Shown here in pieces: positions 34,290-43,211 of a stretch of DNA of 64,000 nt. The number at the start of each line of letters is the position of its first letter. The first letter of the stretch is position 1. The translations under genes were made by a program, and so were the position numbers. The stretch is from NCBI GenBank assembly GCA_034007295.1, contig JAVERC010000008.1, positions 37,551 through 101,550 on the forward strand, read 5' to 3'. The DNA is from JACKCP01 sp034007295. GTDB taxonomy: Bacteria; Desulfobacterota; Desulfobacteria; Desulfobacterales; JACKCP01. The notes below the pieces were generated by a model. The model searched no databases. It worked only from the letters and a program-made list of their open reading frames with translations, and was not told the DNA's origin.

Positions 34290-36485
34290 TTATTTTGTTT
34301 TAAATTCAAAGACTCCATCCCAAAAGTTTATGTTCGAATTCTTGAGCTTTTTTATTCTTTCAAGGTAGATTTCATAAATAGAGATGCTTTTTTGCTGCTT
34401 TAATTTAAGTATAATTTTTTCTGCATCAGAAAAGTTCCCGATTTTATAGCTCTCAAGTGCTGAATTAAAAAAATTTATTTCATCTTCAAGTTCTTGTTTC
34501 CAAGGGTAGAAGCACACTGGCTCATAAATTTCAATAGGTTTGGTTTTTCCCTTTACTTTGACCCAGTCTATTTTTCTTGAAAGGATTTTATCTTTAACTA
34601 GATTTTGAGTAAATTCAGTTATTAATAAGTCAGTTGAGTAAAATTTGTTAAGTCCTTCAACTCTTGATGCAAGATTTACATTGTCGCCTATTACAGTGTA
34701 GTCAAATCTGTCAATACTTCCAAAATTCCCAATTCTAACATCTCCAGTATTTATGCCAATCCCAAGTTTAATAAAAGGGAAATTCTTTTTTTTCCATATA
34801 TTATTGAGATGCTGAATTTCAGACAGTATTTTTATTGCAGATAAAACACTGTCTTTTGCATGGGTTTTGTTTTCAAGAGGAGCTCCCCAAAAAGCCATTA
34901 CAGCATCCCCTATAAATTTGTCTACTACGCCCTTATTATTTCTTATTATTTCACTTATTTTGGAAAAGTATATGTTTAATAGTTCTCCAAGTTCCTGGGG
35001 TTTTAAATTTTCAGATATTGCTGTAAAATCCCTTATGTCTCCAAACATAATAGATATTGTTTTTGTTTCGCCTGAAAGTGAAAGTTTTTCTGGATTTTTT
35101 ATGAGTTCGTTTACTATTTCAGGAGACACATAATGGGAAAAAGCATTTTGAATGAATTTTTTTTCCTTTTCCCTGAAAAAGTAATTGAAAATTATGATTG
35201 TCATGCAAAGACTTCCAATAGATAATACAGCAAATGAAAAACCAGCTATGATATTATTTTTGAAAATAAAAAAATAGTTTGTAATAAAAATTCCACAGAT
35301 ACTTGCAATTGTTATGAATCCTGCTGGTACAGGCCCTGAAAAAATAAGGATAAAACTTATTAAAATGCTTACAGGTACAAGAATAAAATATGAAATGCCT
35401 GCTTCGCTGAATTTGTCAAAATGCATAAAATCATTGTTAAGCATATTGTCAATTATTGTTGCGTGGATTTCAACTCCGGGACATGCTCCGGAAAAAGGAG
35501 TGGCCTTTAGGTCAAGAAGGCCTGCTGCTGAAGTCCCGACAAGAACTATTTTGTTATTTAGGTCATTTTGGTCTTTATCATTTAATATGTCTGCTGCTGA
35601 GATATATTTGTATGTAAAAGGCTTTCCTTTAAAATTTATGAACATTTGTGCATCTATATCGGTTTTTATAAAATGATTTCCTGAGTAAATACCAAGAACC
35701 ACATTTTTCCCTTCTTTTTTTTGGTTGGAAGGCAGGATTGAGATATAAGATGACTGTGAATAAATTCTAAAAATTTCAAGGGCAAATGAAGGGCAGGGTA
35801 TGTTGTTGTATTTTATGAGTAAAGGAGCTTTTCTTACAAGACCAGATGAACCTGGTAAAATATTTATAAATCCCTCAGAAACAGAGGTTGAAAGCTCATT
35901 AATATTAAGCAGAACATTTTCTGCTTCATTTAGATAAAGATTTTTAAATTTTATTTTATCTGAATTGATTTTTATTGATGCAGAAGAAAAAGGGCAGCAA
36001 TTTTTTTTAATGCTGTTTTTAAAATCAAAAATATATCCCATTATAACAGGATAAGAACCAATTGTGTTTCCAAGAATTTCATCATAATCTTCAAAATTTT
36101 CGGTGTTAAGTATTTTTTTATTTATGCTTTTTAAAACACGAACCGGTGAAGTCCTGTCATATTCAGGGAAAAACATGTCAAGACCAGTTATTTTAGGATT
36201 TTTTGCATTAATTTTTTTTATGAGTTCAGCAATTATATTCCTAGGCCAGGGCCATTGGCCTATTTCCTTTAAGCTTTTTTCGTCAATGTCAATAATGACT
36301 ATTTTATCACTAGGAGCTTTTTCGCCTCTTATTTGGAAAAAGAGATTTGTTATTTCAAAATCTATTGAACGAAATATTGAATTTTCTGATGATGCGTAAA
36401 AAAAATAAATCAATACAGAAAAAAAAATAACAAAAATCCCTGCAATTGCAGGGATTGATTTTTGTATTTTTAATTTTTTTGGCAT
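34290..36485 (-). CDS. CHASE2-domain adenylate/guanylate cyclase
   Basis: 731 residues. One N-terminal helix, then a periplasmic CHASE2 sensor (about 45-345: DKIVIIDIDEKSLKEIGQWPWPR, KIVLVGTSAAGLLDLKATPF), three helices (about 355-440) and a class III cyclase domain (about 470-650) with both metal aspartates, in FGDIRDFT and IGDAVMAFWG, and NLASRVEGLNK. About 70 further residues follow. It probably makes cAMP or cGMP in response to an envelope signal. It is the last gene of the TPR/FecR operon and starts 5 bp after the FecR gene. Confidence 0.93.
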   Translation of the reverse strand: MPKKLKIQKSIPAIAGIFVIFFSVLIYFFYASSENSIFRSIDFEITNLFFQIRGEKAPSDKIVIIDIDEKSLKEIGQWPWPRNIIAELIKKINAKNPKITGLDMFFPEYDRTSPVRVLKSINKKILNTENFEDYDEILGNTIGSYPVIMGYIFDFKNSIKKNCCPFSSASIKINSDKIKFKNLYLNEAENVLLNINELSTSVSEGFINILPGSSGLVRKAPLLIKYNNIPCPSFALEIFRIYSQSSYISILPSNQKKEGKNVVLGIYSGNHFIKTDIDAQMFINFKGKPFTYKYISAADILNDKDQNDLNNKIVLVGTSAAGLLDLKATPFSGACPGVEIHATIIDNMLNNDFMHFDKFSEAGISYFILVPVSILISFILIFSGPVPAGFITIASICGIFITNYFFIFKNNIIAGFSFAVLSIGSLCMTIIIFNYFFREKEKKFIQNAFSHYVSPEIVNELIKNPEKLSLSGETKTISIMFGDIRDFTAISENLKPQELGELLNIYFSKISEIIRNNKGVVDKFIGDAVMAFWGAPLENKTHAKDSVLSAIKILSEIQHLNNIWKKKNFPFIKLGIGINTGDVRIGNFGSIDRFDYTVIGDNVNLASRVEGLNKFYSTDLLITEFTQNLVKDKILSRKIDWVKVKGKTKPIEIYEPVCFYPWKQELEDEINFFNSALESYKIGNFSDAEKIILKLKQQKSISIYEIYLERIKKLKNSNINFWDGVFEFKTK

Positions 36486-36490
36486 TTAGT

Positions 36491-39043
36491 TTATCTTTTT
36501 CCTGTGAAAATTCCAAAATACTTATCATTATTTAATTCAGCATTAAAATTTCCTCCGCATTCCTGTGCATTTGGGCCAAAAAAATCCCCGTTTAAATGTC
36601 CGGCTAATCCTGAATTAATATAGCCGTAAAAACCTTCATTACCTGCTATTGATCCTGAATAGCTGAAAATGATCTGGGTATTGCTTATGTCAGGCTGGAT
36701 TTTAGCATGAATGCTGTAATTGCCATTTTCTGGAAAAACATGCATGCTGAAGTTGCCGTCAGGAAGAAATGATTTCTGGTTTGTGCCATTTAAAACTAAA
36801 GTATTTGATTTGCCTTCATAATAAAGGTTTTGCTGTCCTGTTTCCTGTAAAATATTATTTATTTCAGATGTTTTTTGTCCTGCTATAAAAAAACTGCCCG
36901 GGCCATGAATATGATAAGTTTGTGATTTGTCATCAGGGTCTTTATATGAAGCCTCCCAATATCCCCAGCTGATATATTCGGTTTCAAACTGGTTTGGATC
37001 AAGAGATGAAAGAAATCCGGTATTTTTATTGATTTCTGATTTATTGTCGCTTGAATATGAATTTATTGACTGCTGTGAAGAATCAAAAATTGCTGCAAAT
37101 GCTTTGTCGTCAATATAGGCTGAGTTTGATTTTGTACCGCCAAAAGAAAGATTTGAAATTAGCTGGCTTTGGTAATAATCATAGGCATTAAGATTCCCTG
37201 AAATTGTTCCTTCTGATTTATTTATATTAATTGAGAAATCTTTTGAAGATGAATTCATGAAAAGTTTTCTTCCCATGTCGGGAGAATTTATATTTTCAGA
37301 AATACCAATAACAAAACCTTTTAAATTGTTAAAGTCAGGATTTGAATTGATAATATTATGGATATCATTTTTAAATCCTCCCATAGTGATTACTGCACTG
37401 CCTGTTTCAGTCATTGTGTTCATATCTTTTAAATCTGCGTTCAGGGTTATACCTGTTCCTTGATACTGGCTGCCGAAAAAACTGCCTGTATTTGATTGCG
37501 AACTGACAGAAAAAATTCCAGGGAAGCCTTGGGGGTAGTCAAATCTTTCATTATCGGAAATTTTGGTGCCTACGATTGTAATATCTTTTATTGTTTTATT
37601 GTCTTCAGCTATGGTTCCAAAAAAAAGAATTCCTGTGTCACGGTAGCCAATTGGGCTGTCGCTGATAAATGTTCCAAGTATTCTTTTATTTGTAAAGTTT
37701 GCACCAATTGCTATACCTCCAGAAACTGCCTCAATGTATTCTTTTGAATCAAACATGGTCGAAGTTGAAGCTGTAAAATGGCCGTTGTACTTGTAAGATA
37801 AATTATCAGGATAATTTAAAGAATCAGGCTCAATTCCAAAATATGAAGTTGAGGTATACACATAATCTAGATTATCTATAGAAAGAGTCTGAGGCGGCAC
37901 ATGGATAAGATAAAATTCGCTAAGATCAGATGTGGTAATATCTGCCTTTAAATCAAAGGTTTTTGAAAATGCCTTTATTCTAAAGTCATATGCAGGAGAG
38001 CCTGCGTTTGTAACAGGAGCAAAGTAGGCAGCATTTTTGTCAGGATATGAAAAATTGTCGAATTCATTGTATGAAATAATATTACCACTGCTGTCTTTTT
38101 CAGTAATTTTTAGATAATCTTTAAATTCTGCCTCTGCAGTTCCGCTGTATCTATAACTTTGATTGCCTTGAACACTATGGTTTATAATTGCTGAACCAAT
38201 AAATTTGCCGGCTGGATATAAAAATGGATCTTTTTCTTCTGGCTCTTCTGTTTTAAGGCTTTCTTCAATTTTATCCTGATTTTTGTCTGCATATATATCT
38301 GAATATTCTAATTCATTTGACTCTGGTTTTAAAGATTGGTCAGACATTTTTTCTGTGTTTTTATTTTTTTCATCTTCATCAGATTCTTGTTTGCCACCAG
38401 ATGAAGAATCATCTTTTTGCTTAGTGCTTTCAGGCTTTTTAAAGCTTCCTATTTCCTTAGAGCTGTATTTTCTTGGCGTTTCTATTGTTTTTTTATCAGC
38501 ATCTATTTTTGTTCCAAATCCTGGTTTTATGAGTGATGTTCTTCCAAAATCAGTAGTAATATCAATTCCTTTTCCCCCAAGAAATACAATATCAAGATTT
38601 TTTTTATGTACTTTAAATGCAAACATTGAACCCCGTATTCCAATGCTTGCAACAGGAGTTTTGATTTTAAAATTTTTTGGAGCAGTATTTACAATTTTAC
38701 CGCCCATAATATGGAAAATTCCTTCTTTTGCTTCTGCATTAAAATTTGATTCTTTTTCATCCCATTTAAAATCTTTAATGGTCATTTTGCTTTCAGGGCC
38801 AAGACTTGCTATTGTTTCATCATTGAAAAGGATTTGAAGCCTTGAGTTTTTAGCAGTTTCAATTGTGTCATTAAGAAAAATTTCACTTTTGATAAAAAGC
38901 TGTTTAGTTATTCCGTCATTGAAGGAATAAGCTTTTCCTCTTATTGCTGCAATTTTTCCAACAAACCCATAGCTAGTCGAAGCCAGGAAAACAGCAAAAA
39001 GTATAAAACTAAAATTTTTTATAAAAATAATGGTTTTTTTCAT
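36491..39043 (-). CDS. FecR-domain envelope protein with long repeat-poor C-terminus
   Basis: 850 residues. Signal peptide MKKTIIFIKNFSFILFAVFLASTSYG, then a FecR-like domain (about 50-160: SEIFLNDTIETAKNSRLQILF.., ASIGIRGSMFAF). A charged, Lys/Glu-rich linker (about 205-270) leads to a large beta-rich region (about 280-850) with alternating Tyr/Ser/Gly and no recognised family. It is probably periplasmic or surface-exposed. FecR domains act in signalling or in binding cell-surface components. It is flanked by the TPR barrel and the cyclase within one operon, spacing 16 and 5 bp. Confidence 0.82.
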   Translation of the reverse strand: MKKTIIFIKNFSFILFAVFLASTSYGFVGKIAAIRGKAYSFNDGITKQLFIKSEIFLNDTIETAKNSRLQILFNDETIASLGPESKMTIKDFKWDEKESNFNAEAKEGIFHIMGGKIVNTAPKNFKIKTPVASIGIRGSMFAFKVHKKNLDIVFLGGKGIDITTDFGRTSLIKPGFGTKIDADKKTIETPRKYSSKEIGSFKKPESTKQKDDSSSGGKQESDEDEKNKNTEKMSDQSLKPESNELEYSDIYADKNQDKIEESLKTEEPEEKDPFLYPAGKFIGSAIINHSVQGNQSYRYSGTAEAEFKDYLKITEKDSSGNIISYNEFDNFSYPDKNAAYFAPVTNAGSPAYDFRIKAFSKTFDLKADITTSDLSEFYLIHVPPQTLSIDNLDYVYTSTSYFGIEPDSLNYPDNLSYKYNGHFTASTSTMFDSKEYIEAVSGGIAIGANFTNKRILGTFISDSPIGYRDTGILFFGTIAEDNKTIKDITIVGTKISDNERFDYPQGFPGIFSVSSQSNTGSFFGSQYQGTGITLNADLKDMNTMTETGSAVITMGGFKNDIHNIINSNPDFNNLKGFVIGISENINSPDMGRKLFMNSSSKDFSININKSEGTISGNLNAYDYYQSQLISNLSFGGTKSNSAYIDDKAFAAIFDSSQQSINSYSSDNKSEINKNTGFLSSLDPNQFETEYISWGYWEASYKDPDDKSQTYHIHGPGSFFIAGQKTSEINNILQETGQQNLYYEGKSNTLVLNGTNQKSFLPDGNFSMHVFPENGNYSIHAKIQPDISNTQIIFSYSGSIAGNEGFYGYINSGLAGHLNGDFFGPNAQECGGNFNAELNNDKYFGIFTGKR

Positions 39044-39059
39044 TGCTCATCCCTCTTAT

Positions 39060-40385
39060 TTAGAAACTTATTTTAAAATAGACTGCGGTTTTATTTTTTT
39101 TGTATTCATAAATAGCTGCGTTGGAATTGTTGTTTATAAAGAGATAGGAAATGCCAAGAAAAGCTCCAATGGTTTTTTTTGGGTTTTCAAAGCACATCCA
39201 TTTTATGTCACCAGCTAAAAAGTTTGTTTTGTCGTTTCTTTTTTCAAGGAATAATGAGTCTTTTTCATCATATTTTGATTGCTGAAATCTGTAAAATCCT
39301 GAAAAATTGATTTTTTGAGTAATTAACCATAAAAAACCAAGACCTCCTGAGTATCTGTTAAATGAATTTATGTCAGATTCGGCTTTTTCAGTTGCGAAAT
39401 CCATGAAAGGTGTAAGAAGGAAATTTTTTATTCCTTTTGTATATGAGATATATATTCCTGAATTAAAGCCGTCTCTTGATTGATAATCGCTGTCATATTT
39501 TTTTTGAGTGTATGAAGCTCCAATATTTAAAAGGCTTGAATCTGAAATTGATTTTTTTAAATTAAATTTTGTTCCAATAGAATTCATATAATAGTTGCTG
39601 TCAATTCTTATATGCTGCCCAAATATTGCTGTATCAAGGAAAAGTCCCGGCAGAAGCGTAAAGTTTGGAGTAAATGCAAGACTTATGAAGTCAAGATCCT
39701 GCTCATCTTTTGAGTTGTAAAGATTTTTTTGGTAGAAAAAATTGGTTTTTAACCTGTTGAGAACCTGAGAGTCTAGGCTGTAAGTATATGAAATATCAGC
39801 AGATGATGTAAAAAAATAATCAGATTCCTCTCCTTCTATCTGCATTGGAAGGTACGAAAAGGCAGGAATTTCAATTATTTCATCTGTTGGTGACGAAGAT
39901 GTATTGTCGTCATATCCATAACCAAGTTCAATGGAGCCCGAGAGTTTATGCTTTTGCTCAATTGATTTGATTTTTCTAAGCATAAATTCAATATTTTGCT
40001 TTACATCTTCAGGCAGATTTGTGGTTAATACTTCTTTAAAAAGTCTTTTTGCTTCTTCGTTTGATCCTATAGCCATGTAGGCCCTTGCCATTTCAAGTTT
40101 TACTCTTGAAAGATCCGGGTCTGAAATGAGCATTCTTTCATAGGCAAATATTGATTCCTCAAATTTTTTGAGTTCAAATGCAGATCTGCCAAGATAAAAA
40201 TTTATTATTTGATTTTGAGGATCTTTTAAAAAAAGTTCCTTAAAAAGCTGGTAGGATTTTTCAAAATTTTTTTCCTGGAATAATTGTTTCCCTGTATCAA
40301 TTGAGTTTGGATTCGAAGAATGTGAATTTAAGGGAAAACAGATGAACAATAAAAGGAAAAAAAATTTTATGAAAATTTTTGTCAT
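39060..40385 (-). CDS. TPR protein with C-terminal outer-membrane barrel
   Basis: 441 residues. Signal peptide (FIKFFFLLLFICFPLNSHS), TPR repeats about 28-130 (FEKSYQLFKELFLKDPQNQIINFYLGRSAFELKKFEESIFAYERMLISDPD..), then a beta-barrel-like second half (about 150-441) of alternating aromatic strands ending in a C-terminal KTAVYFKISF. This resembles the TPR-plus-barrel architecture of surface-lipoprotein assembly modulators and related porins. It starts the operon TPR-FecR-cyclase, which suggests an outer-membrane sensor passing information to the inner-membrane cyclase (inference). Confidence 0.8.
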   Translation of the reverse strand: MTKIFIKFFFLLLFICFPLNSHSSNPNSIDTGKQLFQEKNFEKSYQLFKELFLKDPQNQIINFYLGRSAFELKKFEESIFAYERMLISDPDLSRVKLEMARAYMAIGSNEEAKRLFKEVLTTNLPEDVKQNIEFMLRKIKSIEQKHKLSGSIELGYGYDDNTSSSPTDEIIEIPAFSYLPMQIEGEESDYFFTSSADISYTYSLDSQVLNRLKTNFFYQKNLYNSKDEQDLDFISLAFTPNFTLLPGLFLDTAIFGQHIRIDSNYYMNSIGTKFNLKKSISDSSLLNIGASYTQKKYDSDYQSRDGFNSGIYISYTKGIKNFLLTPFMDFATEKAESDINSFNRYSGGLGFLWLITQKINFSGFYRFQQSKYDEKDSLFLEKRNDKTNFLAGDIKWMCFENPKKTIGAFLGISYLFINNNSNAAIYEYKKNKTAVYFKISF

Positions 40386-40436
40386 TTTTTTTACCCTTAT
40401 TTAAATTTTTATAATTCATTTATTTTAAAAAATTAA

Positions 40437-40572
40437 ATTGCATCTGAAACTATGTTTTCTTTGTCCATTATAAAGTCGGGTTCAAAATTTAACTCTCAAA
40501 ATAATCAATCTATCCTAAAGGTTAAATTTTTCACTTGAACTGAACAAAAAATTCTCGTTTTCGGCCAATCAC
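40437..40572 (-). repeat. Family A element, copy A12 with one eroded end
   Basis: Left end is degenerate (TGCATCTGAAAC), right end intact (TCGTTTTCGGCCAATCAC). Its last base (40572) is the third base of the YgiQ stop codon. Confidence 0.82.
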
Positions 40573-42293
40573 TACTTAAATGTTTGTTTTTTTGGAACTT
40601 TTGAAGACTCAGTGATTATAATGTTTTTTTGAGCTTCTTTTTCGTTATTTGTTTTTGCTGTAAAAAGTTTGTTACCTGATACATCTTTTTCAGTATAATA
40701 CATCATTGTTGAAATTGTGCACGGAGTAGGGGTGAAAATCTGAACTTGTTTTGGATTGTGCTTTAATATATTTATACAAAATTTTTTTAAGTTCAGCATC
40801 TCTTTTTTTGTGCATCCAGGATGAGCTGCAATAAAATAATATGTTAAAAACAGCTTTTTATTTTTTGCAAGCCTGTCAAATAAAGATTTGAATTCTTTTA
40901 AAGATGTTGAAGAAGGTTTTCCCATAAGGGATAAAATTTTATCATCACAGTGTTCAGGTGCAATTTTGAGCTGACCTGAAATATTGTTTTCTATTAGTTT
41001 TTTTAGATATTTTTCTCCATATTCACGGTCTTGAAGAATCAGATCATATCTTATCCCTGATGATATAAAGACTTTTTTTACATTTTTTATTTTTTCTGCC
41101 TTTTCAATCAGTTCAATTTGTTTTTTATGGTTAGGCTTAAGATTTCTGCATACATCAGGGAAAAGGCATTTTTTATTGGTGCAGGGACCTGAAGATATTT
41201 TTTTTTTGCATTCAAATCCATACATATTTGCAGTAGGGCCTCCAAGGTCTGTAATATAGCCTTTAAATGTTTCCATTTGGGTTATTTTTTCTACTTCCTT
41301 TAATATAGATTCTTCGCTTCTTGAAACAATAGTTGTGCCCTGATGAACTGCTATTGCACAAAAACTGCACTCACCGTAGCATCCCCTGTGGGTTGTAACT
41401 GAATGATTTATTGTTTCAACAGCTCTTACTTCTCCTTTTTTAAGATCAAATGGATGAACTTTTCTTGTGTATGGTAGCTCATATACTTCATCAAGTTCTT
41501 TTTGTGTAAGATTTGGTGAGGGAGGATTTAAAACAAGATATCTGTCATTATGAAGCTGAACCAGCCCGTTTGAGTTTAAGGGTTCTTTGTTTTCATAGAA
41601 TTTTAGAAACATTTCATGAAATTTGTCTTTATCATTTAAAACTTCTTCATATGAAGGAAGAAGTTCATAATTATTAGGTATTTCTTTTGAAATGTATGCA
41701 AGCCCTCTGATATTTATTGGAGAAATTTTATTTTTCAGGCAGTGGGCAAGTTCGATAATTGATTTTTCACCCATTCCAAACAAAAGATAATCTGCCTTGG
41801 AATCAAATAGAATTGATCGCCTTATTTTTTTTGAAATAAAATCAAAATGGCTTATTCTTCTTAAACTTGCTTCAATTCCCCCAAGAACAACAGGTGCAGA
41901 ATTTTTAAAATATCTTTGGATAAGGTTTGTGTATTTTATTGTGGCAAGATCAGGGCGCCTGTTGTTTATGCCTCCAGGGGTAAGATCGTCTTTGTTTCTT
42001 TTTTTACCGGATGCTGTATAGTTTGATACCATTGAATCCATGGCTCCAGCTGTTACTCCCCAGAACAGCTTTGGTTCTCCAAGACGTTTTATATCTTTGT
42101 CTGAGGAAATGTCTGGCTGAGAAATAATTGCAGTTTTATATCCTTTTGATAAAAGCACCCTTGCTATTATGGCAGAACCAATAAAAGAAGAATCTATATT
42201 GGCGTCTCCACTTACTATTATAACATCTAATTTGTCCCAGCCTTTTTGTTTAATTTCCTGTGGGGTTGAGGGTATGAAATCAGGTTTGTTCAA
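40572..42293 (-). CDS. ygiQ: YgiQ-family radical SAM protein
   Basis: 573 residues. The cobalamin-like N-terminal domain (DVIIVSGDANIDSSFIGSAIIARVLLSKGY) matches UPF0313/YgiQ, and the radical SAM cluster is THRGCYGECSFCAI (CxxxCxxC). SSGIRYDL and IAPEHCDDKILSLMGKP are further family blocks. The family's substrate is still unknown. The ORF overlaps the upstream gene by 14 bp. The stop is TAG, with its last base supplied by family A copy A12. Iron-sulfur enzyme, expected in the cytoplasm. Confidence 0.95.
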   Translation of the reverse strand: MNKPDFIPSTPQEIKQKGWDKLDVIIVSGDANIDSSFIGSAIIARVLLSKGYKTAIISQPDISSDKDIKRLGEPKLFWGVTAGAMDSMVSNYTASGKKRNKDDLTPGGINNRRPDLATIKYTNLIQRYFKNSAPVVLGGIEASLRRISHFDFISKKIRRSILFDSKADYLLFGMGEKSIIELAHCLKNKISPINIRGLAYISKEIPNNYELLPSYEEVLNDKDKFHEMFLKFYENKEPLNSNGLVQLHNDRYLVLNPPSPNLTQKELDEVYELPYTRKVHPFDLKKGEVRAVETINHSVTTHRGCYGECSFCAIAVHQGTTIVSRSEESILKEVEKITQMETFKGYITDLGGPTANMYGFECKKKISSGPCTNKKCLFPDVCRNLKPNHKKQIELIEKAEKIKNVKKVFISSGIRYDLILQDREYGEKYLKKLIENNISGQLKIAPEHCDDKILSLMGKPSSTSLKEFKSLFDRLAKNKKLFLTYYFIAAHPGCTKKEMLNLKKFCINILKHNPKQVQIFTPTPCTISTMMYYTEKDVSGNKLFTAKTNNEKEAQKNIIITESSKVPKKQTFK

Positions 42294-42729
42294 TTTTTTC
42301 CTTTTTAAGTTGGATTTGTCCGTTATCTGTATATTTTATTTTCAGTGTTTCATTTGAGTTAAGATTTTCAATTACACCTTTTTTTTCATTTAGATCAACA
42401 AAGGATTTGTAAATTTCTTTAATATCATTCTCGCTGAAAATATTTTTCTTTTTGTTTTCATGATTTATAAATTTCTGTCTCCATATTTTTTCGTGCACCC
42501 TTAAAGATTCCATGAGGTTGTCAAGAAAATAAGCTATATCTTTATCTGGATATGCATGGACTCTGTTTTCAAATTTTCTTACTTCTTGAATAAAAGATTC
42601 ATGGCCTGGATGGGGATATTTTTTTTTGTCAGATAAAAAAAGTGTTATTTTGGTGTCAATATCATCTATCTTTTTTTTATAATAAAATATTTTTTCAATT
42701 ATTTCCTTTTGTTTTTTTGAAATCAGCAT
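42280..42729 (-). CDS. Hypothetical charged helical protein
   Basis: 149 residues, strongly charged and predicted mostly alpha-helical: IIEKIFYYKKKIDDIDTKITLFLSDKKK, then PHPGHESFIQEVRKFENRVHAYPDKDIAYFLDNLMESLRVHEKIW, which is the best-conserved-looking block. No signal peptide, membrane segment or known motif. Its stop overlaps the ygiQ start by 14 bp, so translation is coupled, and the role may relate to YgiQ. Family not recognised. Confidence 0.65.
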   Translation of the reverse strand: MLISKKQKEIIEKIFYYKKKIDDIDTKITLFLSDKKKYPHPGHESFIQEVRKFENRVHAYPDKDIAYFLDNLMESLRVHEKIWRQKFINHENKKKNIFSENDIKEIYKSFVDLNEKKGVIENLNSNETLKIKYTDNGQIQLKKEKIEQT

Positions 42730-42842
42730 AGTTTTACCTGTTAAAATAATTGCAGAAATGTTTTATAAAAATTTTTAATCTGCCTTAAATTTATTCCTGT
42801 AAAAAAGTCATTATAACAGGATAATCTGAAATAAAACTTTTG

Positions 42843-43211
42843 TTATAATCCTACTCTTGAAAGAATTATTTCAGCTTCTTCTATTGTAAATGCGGTTTCA
42901 ATCTGATATCCAGGCCAGACAAGGCTTTTTTTTTCAAAACAAAAGGTTTTTATGCTTTTTTCATCAATAACCCTTATGACAAGTTTAACACCTGCATCCC
43001 ATAATGTTTCCTGAATAGACTGCATGAAATAATGGTCATTATCTTTAAAAGTAAAGCCCCTTAGGTCTGAAATGCAGGTAAACCCCTGTCTTAAAAATCG
43101 TACCAGACGTTCAGTTTCTGATACTGCATGGCTAAAATCTTCTTTTTCTTCAATGTTTCCAAGGTAAAGATAGAGTCTGTTTTTTTCTGAGTTGATCTCG
43201 GCTCTAAACAT
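42843..43211 (-). CDS. STAS/SpoIIAA-like hypothetical protein
   Basis: 122 residues with alternating strands and helices: LYLYLGNIEEKEDFSHAVSETERLVRFLRQGF, FTCISDLRGF, GVKLVIRVIDE, PGYQIETAFTIEEAE. The layout recalls the SpoIIAA/STAS-like or antisigma-antagonist-like fold, but no conserved phosphoserine block is visible, so the assignment is tentative. The ATG overlaps the acyl-CoA dehydrogenase-like gene's stop (TAATG), so the two form an operon. Partner unknown. Confidence 0.55.
   Translation of the reverse strand: MFRAEINSEKNRLYLYLGNIEEKEDFSHAVSETERLVRFLRQGFTCISDLRGFTFKDNDHYFMQSIQETLWDAGVKLVIRVIDEKSIKTFCFEKKSLVWPGYQIETAFTIEEAEIILSRVGL

Noticed and set aside
24911..40574. Truncation of the hybrid kinase and YgiQ by the inserted elements
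   Set aside because: Both proteins contain all expected domains up to the C-terminus; the elements only touch the stop codon.
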